Positions 35,223-42,847 of a DNA stretch of 64,000 bases are shown piece by piece. The notes under the pieces are model-generated. The model was not told where the DNA came from, did no database searches, and saw nothing but the letters and a program-made list of their open reading frames with translations. Each line of letters opens with the position of its first letter. Within the stretch, counting starts at the first letter, position 1. The position numbers and the translations under genes are program-made. The stretch comes from Streptomyces marianii (GTDB lineage: Bacteria > Actinomycetota > Actinomycetes > Streptomycetales > Streptomycetaceae), in assembly GCF_005795905.1 (NCBI RefSeq), contig NZ_VAWE01000001.1, forward strand, positions 2,762,501 through 2,826,500. Reading direction: 5' to 3'.

Positions 35223-35813
35223 ATGGCCCCACCCATGTCCGCGGACAGCTTCCTCGACGCCCTGCGCGACGAGGGGCTGACGGTCGTCCAGGTCGGAGAC
35301 TGGCGCACCCACAACCGCAACCACAAAGGCCCCTGGGGCCCCGTGCACGGGGTGATGATCCATCACACCGTCACCAGGGGTACCGCGGACACCGTACGCA
35401 TCTGCCGTGACGGCTACGCGGGCCTGCCCGGTCCCCTGTGCCACGGCGTCATCGCCAAGGACGGCAAGGTCCACCTGGTCGGCTACGGCAGGGCCAACCA
35501 CGCCGGGCTCGGCGATGACGACGTGCTGCGCGCCGTCATCGCCGAGAGAGCGCTCCCTCCCGACGACGAGGCGAACACGGACGGGAACCGGCACTTCTAC
35601 GGATTCGAGTGCGAGAACCTCGGCGACGGCAGGGACCCCTGGCCGGAGGTCCAGCTGGAGGCCATCGAGAAGGCGGCCGCCGCCGTCTGCCGGCGCCACG
35701 GCTGGAACGCCCGGTCGGTGATCGGGCACCTGGAGTGGCAGCCGGGGAAGATCGACCCGCGGGGCTTCACGATGAACGCCATGCGCGCGCGGATCACGGA
35801 ACGGCTCAGTTGA
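35223..35813 (+). CDS. N-acetylmuramoyl-L-alanine amidase (Amidase_2 / PGRP-like)
   Basis: A 196-residue zinc amidase that cleaves the bond between MurNAc and L-Ala. The zinc His is in GVMIHHTVT near residue 45; CHGVIAKDGKVHLVGYG, NRHFYGFECEN and GHLEWQPGKIDP supply the catalytic Tyr/Glu and the second His region. There is no signal peptide and no cell-wall-binding domain. It may act in lysis, use a non-classical exit route, or be of phage origin. The ATG at 35223 has a GAAGGAG site. It is divergent from the encapsulin operon. Confidence 0.82.
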   Translation: MAPPMSADSFLDALRDEGLTVVQVGDWRTHNRNHKGPWGPVHGVMIHHTVTRGTADTVRICRDGYAGLPGPLCHGVIAKDGKVHLVGYGRANHAGLGDDDVLRAVIAERALPPDDEANTDGNRHFYGFECENLGDGRDPWPEVQLEAIEKAAAAVCRRHGWNARSVIGHLEWQPGKIDPRGFTMNAMRARITERLS

Positions 35814-35816
35814 ACC

Positions 35817-35847
35817 CCCCTCCCAGAAGGACTCCAGAAGGGAGGGG
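35817..35847 (+). terminator. Hairpin after the amidase gene
   Basis: CCCCTCCC and GGGAGGGG form an 8-base-pair stem a few bases after the amidase stop. Confidence 0.5.
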
Positions 35848-36026
35848 ATTCCCGGCTCAGGCCGCCTTCGGGAGCGGCGCTCCCGGAGGTCCTGCGCCCT
35901 CGGCACCAGCCGGGTTGGTGACGCGGTCCGCGTGAACCGGACCGCCCCGGCCGCCCACACCGGGCACGGCGGGGCGGCCGGGCACGGCGGGGGAACGTGC
36001 CGGGCGGAGGCGGCGAGAATGGCGGG

Positions 36027-36941
36027 GTGAACGTGTTCGACCTCGCCGCCCTCCGGCCCCGGCTGCCCTCCCCCCTGGAACCGGTGGCGGACGAGCGGTT
36101 CGCGCGGCACGGCGTCCGCCTGCTGCTCAAACGGGACGACCTCATCCATCCGGACCTGCCCGGCAACAAGTGGCGCAAGCTGGCGCCGAACCTCCGCGCG
36201 GCGGCCGGCCGGCCCGTGCTCACCTTCGGCGGCGCCTACTCCAACCATCTGCGCGCCACGGCCGCCGCGGGGCGACTGCTCGGCTTCCCCACGGTCGGCG
36301 TCGTCCGGGGCGACGAACTCGCCGGGAAGCCCCTCAACGCGTCCCTGACCGCCTGCGCCGCCGACGGTATGCGGCTGCACTTCGTGGACAGGGCCACCTA
36401 CCGCCGCACGTCCGAACCGGAGGTGCTGGCGGAGCTCCTGGAGCGCATCGGGGAGCGTGAGGGGTGCTGGATCGTCCCTGAGGGCGGCAGCAACGCCCTC
36501 GCGGCGCAGGGCTGTACGGAGCTCGGCCGGGAGCTGCGCGGCAGGGCCGACGTGGCCGCCGTGGCGTGCGGGACGGGCGGGACGCTCGCGGGGCTCGCCG
36601 CCGGACTCGGGGGCGGAGCGCGGGCCCTGGGCTTCCCCGTGCTCAAGGGGGGCTTCCTCGGCGAACGGACAAGCGCCCTCCAGATGGAGGCCTTCGGCGG
36701 ACCGGCCGGCGACTGGTCGCTCGACGAGCGGTTCCACTTCGGCGGCTACGCCCGTGTCCCGCCCGCCCTCGACGCGTTCGCGCGGGATTTCGAAGCACGT
36801 CACGGGCTGCCCGTGGAACGTCTCTATGTCGCCAAAATGCTCTATGGACTCGTCGCCCTCGCGGGCGAGGGCGCGTTCCCGCCCGGGACCACCGTCGCCG
36901 CGGTGATCACCGGCCGGCCTCAGTCCGCGGCCTCACGGTAG
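36027..36941 (+). CDS. PLP-dependent ACC deaminase / D-cysteine desulfhydrase family enzyme
   Basis: A 304-residue fold-type II PLP enzyme. The PLP Lys lies in LPGNKWRKLAPNL near residue 50, followed by LTFGGAYSNHLRATAAAG. GCWIVPEGGSNALAAQGC and ACGTGGTLAGLAAGL bind the cofactor phosphate. These match the ACC deaminase/D-cysteine desulfhydrase group. Substrate cannot be fixed from sequence; D-cysteine or related amino acids are likely. GTG at 36027 is preferred; a longer GTG at 35997 adds only Gly-rich residues. Its end overlaps the convergent antiporter gene by 22 bases. Confidence 0.8.
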   Translation: MNVFDLAALRPRLPSPLEPVADERFARHGVRLLLKRDDLIHPDLPGNKWRKLAPNLRAAAGRPVLTFGGAYSNHLRATAAAGRLLGFPTVGVVRGDELAGKPLNASLTACAADGMRLHFVDRATYRRTSEPEVLAELLERIGEREGCWIVPEGGSNALAAQGCTELGRELRGRADVAAVACGTGGTLAGLAAGLGGGARALGFPVLKGGFLGERTSALQMEAFGGPAGDWSLDERFHFGGYARVPPALDAFARDFEARHGLPVERLYVAKMLYGLVALAGEGAFPPGTTVAAVITGRPQSAASR

Positions 36942-38518
36942 GCGGCCGCCTCCTCGAGGTCCAGCCGCCGCAGCAGCGCCCGCATCATCTCGTCGTCGAT
37001 CCGCCGTTCGTCCCGCAGCCGCACGAACACCTCGCGCTCGGCCTGGATCACTTCACGGGTGAGGCGGCGATAGGTGTCGTCCGCGGACTCGCCCGTGGCG
37101 GGGTTGACCGCCCCGAGACGCTCCCAGGGCGAGTTCCTGCGGCGTTCCAGGACCGTGCGCAGCCGGTCGAGCAGCGGTTCCGGGAGCGCGTTGCCCGGAT
37201 CGGCGACGAGTTCCTCGAGGCGCTGCTCCGCGGCACGGGACGCCTCGCTCTGCGCCTGCGCCTCGGCCAGGGTGACGCTCCGCGGGTCGCGCTCCGGGAG
37301 CCTCAGGGCGCGGATCAGCGCCGGCAGGCTGAGCCCCTGCACGACCAGGGTGCCGATCACCGTGGTGAAGGTGAGGAAGAGGATCAGGTTGCGTGCCGGG
37401 AAGGGCTCCCCGTCCGCCGTCAGGATCGGGATGGAGAAGGCGATCGCCAGGGACACCACGCCCCGCATGCCGGCCCAGCCGACGATCACCGGGGTCCGCC
37501 AGTCCACCCCGGGCTCGCGTTCCCTGATGCGCTTCGACAGCATGCGCGGGACGAAGGTCCCGGGGAAGACCCACACGAAGCGGGACACGACCACGACGAC
37601 GAAGACGACAACGGCGTACCAGGCGGCCTCCCGGACCGAGAACGAGCCGAGCCCCCGCACCACGTGCGCCAGTTGCAGTCCGATCAGTGCGAAGACGGCG
37701 GACTCCAGAATGAAGGCGACCATCCGCCAGACCGCCTCCTCCTGGAGTCTGGTGGCGAAGTCCACCTGCCAGGACCGGTGTCCGAGGAAGAGGGCGACGA
37801 CCACGACGGCCAGCACGCCGGAGGCGTGGACGTGCTCCGCGGCGGCGTAGGCGACGAAGGGGATCAGCAGGGACAGGGTGTTCTGCAGCAGGGGTTCCCC
37901 GAGATGGGTCCGCAGCCAGTGGATCGGCACCATCAGCACCAGGCCGACGCCGATGCCGCCGGCCGCCGCGACGAGGAACATCAGCACGCCCTCCCCCCAG
38001 GTGATGCCCTCGCCGACCGCCGCCGCCAGCGCCACCCGGTACGCGGTGATGGCGGTGGCGTCGTTCACCAGGGACTCGCCCTGGAGGATCGTGGTGATCC
38101 GGCCGGGCAGCCGCAGCTTGCGGGCGACCGCGGTCGCCGCCACCGCGTCCGGCGGGGCGACCACTGCACCCAGCACCAGCGCCGCGGTCAGCGGCAGGCC
38201 GGGGACCACCAGGTGCGCCACCCACCCCACGACGAGGGTCGCGAAGAGGGTGTAACCGACGGACAGCAGGGCGATCGGCCTGATGTTGGCCCGCAGGTCG
38301 AGGTACGAGCTGTCGACGGCCGCGATGTGCAGCAGCGGCGGCAGGATCAGCGGCAGGACGATATGCGGGTCCAGCGTGTACTCGGGAACGCCCGGCAGGT
38401 ACGAGGCGACCAGGCCGACGGCGACGAGCAGCAGGGGCGCGGGCACCACCGTCCTGCGGGCGATCCCCGCGATCGCGGCGCTCGCCGCGACAAGCGCCAC
38501 CACCGACAATGCCTCCAT
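36920..38518 (-). CDS. Na+/H+ antiporter (NhaP/CPA1 type)
   Basis: A 532-residue monovalent cation:proton antiporter. About twelve membrane segments fill residues 1-410, with the ion-binding region in VVAPPDAVAATAVARKLRLPG and QGESLVNDATAITAYRVAL (the ND motif). A conserved GWAGMRGVVSLAIAFSIPI follows. The C-terminal ~120 residues are a charged cytoplasmic domain (ERDPRSVTLAEAQAQSE and later RRIDDEMMRALLRRLDLEE). It exports Na+ in exchange for protons, helping pH and salt balance. Start ATG 38518. It is divergent from the UBP zinc-finger gene with only 43 bases between them. Confidence 0.88.
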   Translation of the reverse strand: MEALSVVALVAASAAIAGIARRTVVPAPLLLVAVGLVASYLPGVPEYTLDPHIVLPLILPPLLHIAAVDSSYLDLRANIRPIALLSVGYTLFATLVVGWVAHLVVPGLPLTAALVLGAVVAPPDAVAATAVARKLRLPGRITTILQGESLVNDATAITAYRVALAAAVGEGITWGEGVLMFLVAAAGGIGVGLVLMVPIHWLRTHLGEPLLQNTLSLLIPFVAYAAAEHVHASGVLAVVVVALFLGHRSWQVDFATRLQEEAVWRMVAFILESAVFALIGLQLAHVVRGLGSFSVREAAWYAVVVFVVVVVSRFVWVFPGTFVPRMLSKRIREREPGVDWRTPVIVGWAGMRGVVSLAIAFSIPILTADGEPFPARNLILFLTFTTVIGTLVVQGLSLPALIRALRLPERDPRSVTLAEAQAQSEASRAAEQRLEELVADPGNALPEPLLDRLRTVLERRRNSPWERLGAVNPATGESADDTYRRLTREVIQAEREVFVRLRDERRIDDEMMRALLRRLDLEEAAAYREAAD

Positions 38519-38561
38519 GATCCGCCCCTCACCCGCTCACCCACGTCGTAACCTGGCCATC

Positions 38562-38822
38562 ATGAGCGAGTGCCCGCATGTTCTCGACCTGCCGCGCCCC
38601 GAGCCCGCGCCCCTCAGCGACACGTGCCTCGCGTGCCGGGCGGCGGGTACGCACCCGGTACAGCTGCGGATCTGCCTGACGTGCGGGCACGTGGGATGCT
38701 GCGACTCGTCGCCCGGCCGGCACGCGTCGCACCACTCCGAGCAGGAGGGACATCCGGTGATGCGTACCCTGGAGCACGGAGAGAGCTGGCGATGGTGCTT
38801 TCCGGACGGTTCGATCGTCTGA
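38562..38822 (+). CDS. UBP-type zinc-finger protein
   Basis: An 86-residue protein that is essentially one ZnF-UBP domain: SECPHVLDL, DTCLACRAAG, LRICLTCGHVGCCDSSPG, then HHSEQEGHPVMRTLEHGESWRWC. The Cys/His ligands for zinc are all present. In eukaryotes this domain binds the free C-terminus of ubiquitin. Bacteria lack ubiquitin, and the role of these stand-alone actinobacterial versions is unknown. It may bind the C-terminus of another protein, for example Pup-like tails, but that is speculation. ATG at 38562, divergent from the antiporter. Confidence 0.85.
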   Translation: MSECPHVLDLPRPEPAPLSDTCLACRAAGTHPVQLRICLTCGHVGCCDSSPGRHASHHSEQEGHPVMRTLEHGESWRWCFPDGSIV

Positions 38823-38897
38823 CGTCTGGGTACGTCAAAGCTCCGCCGATTTCTCGCAATTGAGGACCGCAGAACACTAGCCACTGTGTGTACTCAT

Positions 38898-38927
38898 GTG
38901 CTTACCATGAGTGACAGAGTCGGGTAG
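38898..38927 (+). promoter_or_regulatory. Possible SigB-family promoter of the sigH operon
   Basis: GGGTAG at 38922-38927, with GTGCTT at 38898-38903 about 18 bases upstream, resembles the promoter type read by SigB/SigH-class sigma factors (GNNTN14-16GGGTAC/T), though the spacing is wide. It lies about 140 bases before the anti-sigma gene and could mediate autoregulation. sigH in S. coelicolor has several promoters, so this may be only one of them. Confidence 0.35.
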
Positions 38928-39064
38928 GGGTCCCGGCGACACGGCACCATGGATCGCGATAGCGTCGCCAGTCGAGGTACTGGCTGCGCACCGACGCGTA
39001 GTACTCGGCTCCGGGATCGCCCTCCCGGAGTCTCGATCGACCTTGTGCCACCTTGGAGGTGAGG

Positions 39065-39478
39065 GTGTCCCAGATCGCAGGCGAGCCCGGGACTCAGGAC
39101 TTCGTGGAAGTCCGGCTGCCCGCTGCGGGTGCCTACCTGTCCGTGCTGCGTACGGCCACGGCCGGCCTCGCGGCGCGCTTGGACTTCACCCTCGACGAGA
39201 TCGAGGACCTGCGCATCGCGGTCGACGAGGCATGCGCGATCCTGCTGCAGCAGGCCGTGCCCGGATCCGTTCTCAGCTGCGTCTTCCGGCTCGTCGACGA
39301 TTCCCTGGAGGTCACGGTCTCGGCCCCGACGACCGACGGACGCGCCCCGGAGCGCGACACCTTCGCCTGGACGGTGCTCTCGGCACTGGCAGGCAAGGTC
39401 GACTCCTCCGTGGCGGAGGACCGCACGGTCTCCATCAGCCTGTACAAACAGCGCGGCGCGGGACCCGGGCCGGCGTGA
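39065..39478 (+). CDS. prsH: Anti-sigma factor of SigH (PrsH/UshX-like)
   Basis: A 137-residue protein of the RsbW/HATPase_c_2 anti-sigma family. The GTG at 39065 (VSQIAGEPGTQDFVEVR) has a GGAGG five bases upstream. It holds the GHKL fold, but its N-box reads AVDEACAILLQQ, lacking the Asn that binds magnesium-ATP in RsbW kinases. This suggests it binds SigH without strong kinase activity, as noted for its S. coelicolor counterpart by position; the inference is mine. Its stop overlaps the sigH GTG by four bases, ensuring coupled, balanced synthesis. Confidence 0.85.
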   Translation: MSQIAGEPGTQDFVEVRLPAAGAYLSVLRTATAGLAARLDFTLDEIEDLRIAVDEACAILLQQAVPGSVLSCVFRLVDDSLEVTVSAPTTDGRAPERDTFAWTVLSALAGKVDSSVAEDRTVSISLYKQRGAGPGPA

Positions 39479-40494
39479 GGGACGGGGACGGTCCGGTGCG
39501 CGACGAGGAGCGGATTCCCGGAACGCCGAACGGCGGGCGTACGGCTCCCGCGGAGCCGGGCGGCGCACCGGCGGGCATCCCGGAGCAGCAGGCCAGGCCG
39601 CACCCGGTGGACGAGCGTGACGGCCTCCCGGCCGCGGCGGAGCAGAAGCAGGCTGGGGGTACCTCCCAGGCGAAGCACTGGCAGAGGGCGGCCATGAGCG
39701 AGCACGAGCACGACCTCAAGGAACACGGGCACCACGCTCCGAACGACCGGAGCGAGGCGCGCTCGATGTTCATCGCGCTGCGCGGACTTCCGGAGGGTTC
39801 CCCCGAGCGCGCCGAGCTCCGGAACCAGCTGGTGCGGATGCACCTGCCCCTGGTGGAGCACCTGGCCCGCCGCTTCCGCAACCGCGGGGAGCCGCTCGAC
39901 GACCTGACCCAGGTCGCGACGATCGGGCTGATCAAGTCCGTGGACCGGTTCGACCCCGACCGGGGCGTCGAGTTCTCGACGTACGCGACGCCGACCGTCG
40001 TGGGCGAGATCAAGCGGCACTTCCGCGACAAGGGCTGGGCGGTGCGGGTGCCGCGGCGGCTGCAGGAGCTGCGGCTCGCGCTGACCACGGCGACGGCGGA
40101 GCTGTCCCAGCAGCACGGCCGCTCCCCCACGGTCCACGAGCTCGCCGAGCGCCTCGGTATCTCCGAGGAGGAGGTCCTGGAGGGCCTGGAGTCCGCCAAC
40201 GCCTACTCGACGCTCTCCCTGGACGTCCCGGACACCGACGACGAGTCCCCGGCGGTGGCGGACACCCTGGGCGCCGAGGACGAAGCGCTGGAGGGCGTCG
40301 AGTACCGCGAGTCCCTGAAGCCGCTGCTGGAGGACCTGCCGCCCCGGGAGAAGCGGATCCTGCTCCTTCGCTTCTTCGGCAACATGACGCAGTCGCAGAT
40401 CGCGCAGGAGGTCGGCATCTCCCAGATGCACGTCTCCCGCCTTCTGGCACGCACGCTCGCACAACTCCGCGAAAAGCTCCTGGTCGAGGAGTGA
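39475..40494 (+). CDS. sigH: RNA polymerase sigma factor SigH (SigB/F/G family)
   Basis: A 339-residue stress-response and development sigma factor. Region 2 includes DDLTQVATIGLIKSVDRFDP and GVEFSTYATPTVVGEIKRHF, region 3 carries RVPRRLQELRLAL, and region 4 LPPREKRILLLRFFGNM with the helix-turn-helix TQSQIAQEVGISQMHVSRLL. The first ~70 residues are a variable Pro/Glu-rich leader. GTG 39475 overlaps the anti-sigma stop; an internal ATG at 39694 (MSEHEHDL) could give a shorter form, and multiple SigH forms are known in S. coelicolor. Identification as sigH rests on homology and on gene order with wblE, nagB and das genes. Confidence 0.88.
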   Translation: MRDGDGPVRDEERIPGTPNGGRTAPAEPGGAPAGIPEQQARPHPVDERDGLPAAAEQKQAGGTSQAKHWQRAAMSEHEHDLKEHGHHAPNDRSEARSMFIALRGLPEGSPERAELRNQLVRMHLPLVEHLARRFRNRGEPLDDLTQVATIGLIKSVDRFDPDRGVEFSTYATPTVVGEIKRHFRDKGWAVRVPRRLQELRLALTTATAELSQQHGRSPTVHELAERLGISEEEVLEGLESANAYSTLSLDVPDTDDESPAVADTLGAEDEALEGVEYRESLKPLLEDLPPREKRILLLRFFGNMTQSQIAQEVGISQMHVSRLLARTLAQLREKLLVEE

Positions 40495-40546
40495 CCCTCC
40501 GGCGGTTCCGGACGGGCGTCCGTACGTCCGCCCCGGCCGCCGGAGG

Positions 40547-40981
40547 CTATGCCCGGCCGCGGATGCCCAGCGCCTCCGTCGTGCGCGGGTTGAGGAGCAG
40601 CGCCAGCGAGGTGACGGCCACGACCGCCAGCACGATGCCCGCCGGGATCAGGGCGCCCGACGAGCGGAGCAGGGTCCAGGCCACCGGCAGCGCCATGATC
40701 TGGGTGATGATCGCGGGCCCACGGCTCCAGGTACGCCTGAACAGCAGTCCGCGGGCCGCGAGCAGGGGAATGGCACCCAGTGCGATCAGCGTCACTCCGC
40801 CCGTCTCGGCCTGCGACGTGCTCTCCGGGGTACCGGTCAGGCCCGACACCAGCATGTAGAGGCCGCCGGCGAACAGGGCCAGGGCCTCCAGCCCGCACAG
40901 GGCTGCCGCCGCGGTCAGCCGCCCGGGCCGCTTCGCGGGTGCGCCGGGGGAGGTCTCGGGGGTCTGCTCAGCACTGCTCAC
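40547..40981 (-). CDS. Hypothetical four-helix membrane protein
   Basis: A 144-residue membrane protein. After a polar N-terminus (VSSAEQTPETSPGAPAKRPG) come four hydrophobic segments: LCGLEALALFAGGLYMLVSG, GVTLIALGAIPLLAARGLL, IITQIMALPVAWTLL and ALIPAGIVLAVVAVTSLALLL. It has no functional motif. Conserved in Streptomyces between sigH and the lipid kinase gene. The GTG at 40981 has an adjacent AGGGG, closer than usual. It is convergent with sigH and divergent from the kinase gene. Confidence 0.7.
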   Translation of the reverse strand: MSSAEQTPETSPGAPAKRPGRLTAAAALCGLEALALFAGGLYMLVSGLTGTPESTSQAETGGVTLIALGAIPLLAARGLLFRRTWSRGPAIITQIMALPVAWTLLRSSGALIPAGIVLAVVAVTSLALLLNPRTTEALGIRGRA

Positions 40982-41085
40982 CCCTGCAGGGTAGCCCCGG
41001 GTCCGATGCGCCCCGCGGACGGGCGGCACCGGGGCCGCTCGCCCCGGACTGGGCCGCGTACCCCTTGGTAGGTACGCTGGCGGCC

Positions 41086-42054
41086 ATGCGCGCACTCCTC
41101 GTGGTCAATCCGGCGGCAACCACCACCAGTGCCCGCACCCGTGACGTGCTCATCCACGCCCTCGCGAGCGAGATGAAGCTGGAGGCCGTCACCACCGAGT
41201 ACCGCGGCCACGCTCGCGACCTCGGCCGCCGCGCCGCCGACTCCGACGACATCGACCTGGTCGTGGCACTGGGCGGCGACGGCACGGTCAACGAGGTTGT
41301 GAACGGGCTGCTGCACGCGGGCCCGGACCCGGACGCCCTGCCGCGCCTCGCCGTCGTCCCCGGCGGCTCCACGAACGTCTTCGCCCGCGCCCTGGGGCTG
41401 CCGAACGACGCCGTGGAGGCCACCGGAGCGATCCTGGACGCCTTGGAGACGGGCAGTGGCCGCACGGTCGGCCTCGGCATAGCGGCCGGTACGCCGGACA
41501 CCCCGGACGAAGGCGTTCCGCCGCGCTGGTTCACGTTCTGTGCCGGTTTCGGATTCGACGCCGGGGTCGTCGGCCGGGTCGAGCAGCAGCGGGAGCGCGG
41601 CAGGATCTCCACGCACTCCCTCTACATACGCCAGGCGGCACGGCAGTTCCTCGCCGACCCGCACCGCCGCAGCGGCGCGATCACCCTGGAACGCCCCGGG
41701 GCGGACCCCGTGCGCAATCTGGTGCTGTCCATCGTCTGCAACACCTCTCCCTGGACCTACCTGGGGAATCGTCCGGTGTACGCGGCTCCGGCGGCGTCCT
41801 TCGACTGCGCCCTGGACGTCCTCGGCCTGGGCCGGCTGTCGACCGCCGCCCTGGCCCGCTACGCGACCCAGCTGCTCACCTCGACCCCGGATCGCGGCCC
41901 GCGCGGCAAGCACGTGGCCTCTTTTCACGACCTCACGGACTTCGCCTTGCATTCGAAGGTGGCGCTGCCCTTCCAGATGGACGGCGACCACCTTGGACTA
42001 CGCAGCAGCGTGACGTTCACAGGCGTACGCCGTGCACTGCGTGTGATTGTGTGA
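41086..42054 (+). CDS. Diacylglycerol kinase-family lipid kinase
   Basis: A 322-residue cytoplasmic lipid kinase (DAGK_cat/YegS family). The N-terminal VNPAATTTSARTRDVL and the nucleotide-binding VVALGGDGTVNEVVNGLLH are diagnostic, followed by LAVVPGGSTNVFARALGLP. A C-terminal beta-sandwich lobe ends in LPFQMDGDHLG. It phosphorylates diacylglycerol or a similar lipid. The ATG at 41086 follows a short promoter-like TACGCT. It lies just upstream of wblE but is separated by 315 bases, so a separate transcript is likely. Confidence 0.87.
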   Translation: MRALLVVNPAATTTSARTRDVLIHALASEMKLEAVTTEYRGHARDLGRRAADSDDIDLVVALGGDGTVNEVVNGLLHAGPDPDALPRLAVVPGGSTNVFARALGLPNDAVEATGAILDALETGSGRTVGLGIAAGTPDTPDEGVPPRWFTFCAGFGFDAGVVGRVEQQRERGRISTHSLYIRQAARQFLADPHRRSGAITLERPGADPVRNLVLSIVCNTSPWTYLGNRPVYAAPAASFDCALDVLGLGRLSTAALARYATQLLTSTPDRGPRGKHVASFHDLTDFALHSKVALPFQMDGDHLGLRSSVTFTGVRRALRVIV

Positions 42055-42369
42055 GCGGAAGGGGCGAAAGTCCTTCCAGTCGAACGTTTAGGCGCGGGTC
42101 CACCCCATGGAAGTACGGCTGTGACCTAGTCGACACCGAGGAATCAAAAAAAACTTTCCGGAAGGGGTTGTATCCGCCGCCGAGGTTTGCGAATCTCTAC
42201 ATGGCGATCGGGACGGCCCGCAGGACCGGCCTCCCAGAGAGCCAGAACCCCTCCTCAACCTGGACCACAACCAGTTCATCTGGGCGTCGGACCTTCACTT
42301 GCGGGGGGATTCGTGAAAGCGTTCACATTCACAAGCAACCTGCATGTAATACCAAGAGAGGTAGCAGCC
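42055..42369 (+). promoter_or_regulatory. Long wblE leader with A-tract and TTCCGGAA palindrome
   Basis: This 315-base gap upstream of wblE has no gene. It contains a run of eight A at 42146-42153, rare in this GC-rich genome, followed at once by the palindrome TTCCGGAA (42156-42163). GC drops again just before the start codon (TTCACATTCACAAGCAACC). Promoter or operator functions for wblE should lie here. A weak GGAAGG/CCTTCC hairpin at 42057-42077 may end the kinase transcript. Confidence 0.45.
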
Positions 42370-42627
42370 ATGGACTGGCGTCACAACGCCGTTTGCCGCG
42401 AGGAAGACCCCGAGCTGTTCTTCCCCATCGGCAACACCGGTCCTGCGCTGCTGCAGATCGAGGAAGCCAAGGCCGTCTGCCGTCGCTGCCCCGTCATGGA
42501 GCAGTGCCTGCAGTGGGCGCTCGAGTCCGGTCAGGACTCCGGCGTCTGGGGTGGCCTCAGCGAGGACGAGCGCCGCGCGATGAAGCGCCGCGCCGCCCGC
42601 AACCGGGCGCGCAACGCGAGCGCCTGA
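42370..42627 (+). CDS. wblE: WhiB-family iron-sulfur regulator WblE
   Basis: An 85-residue WhiB-like protein. The four cluster cysteines are Cys9, Cys37, Cys40 and Cys46 (AVCREED, then AVCRRCPVMEQCLQ), which hold a [4Fe-4S] cluster. The G[V/I]WGG turn is present as SGVWGGLSEDER, followed by a basic tail (MKRRAARNRAR) that contacts DNA. WblE (WhiB1 in mycobacteria) is a conserved, probably essential regulator that works with the main sigma factor. ATG 42370 has an AGAGAGG site. Monocistronic, ending at a strong terminator. Confidence 0.93.
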   Translation: MDWRHNAVCREEDPELFFPIGNTGPALLQIEEAKAVCRRCPVMEQCLQWALESGQDSGVWGGLSEDERRAMKRRAARNRARNASA

Positions 42628-42722
42628 AAGCCCCCTGCCAACAGCCTGAGCCCGGCGGCGCGTACGGCGAGTACGCATTCACCGCCCCCGAGCCGCAGCG
42701 CGCAGCAGTATCCTAAAGCTTT

Positions 42723-42757
42723 CGAGCCCCGGACCATCACGAACGGTCCGGGGCTCG
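42723..42757. terminator. Bidirectional terminator after wblE
   Basis: A perfect 13-base-pair stem (CGAGCCCCGGACC and complement) with a 9-base loop lies between wblE and the convergent histidine kinase gene. Confidence 0.8.
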
Positions 42758-42847
42758 CTGCTGTGCACGGGGGAACGGACGGCCCGGAGCCCTCACCCCG
42801 TCCCGGCCGTGGAAGCGGCATGGCGGCGCCCCTCGGGCGGGCCCCGG

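Noticed and set aside
42140..42170. SigR-type promoter (GGAAT-N18-GTT) upstream of wblE
   Set aside because: GGAAT is present, but the GTT lies about 23 bases away, too far for the SigR consensus.
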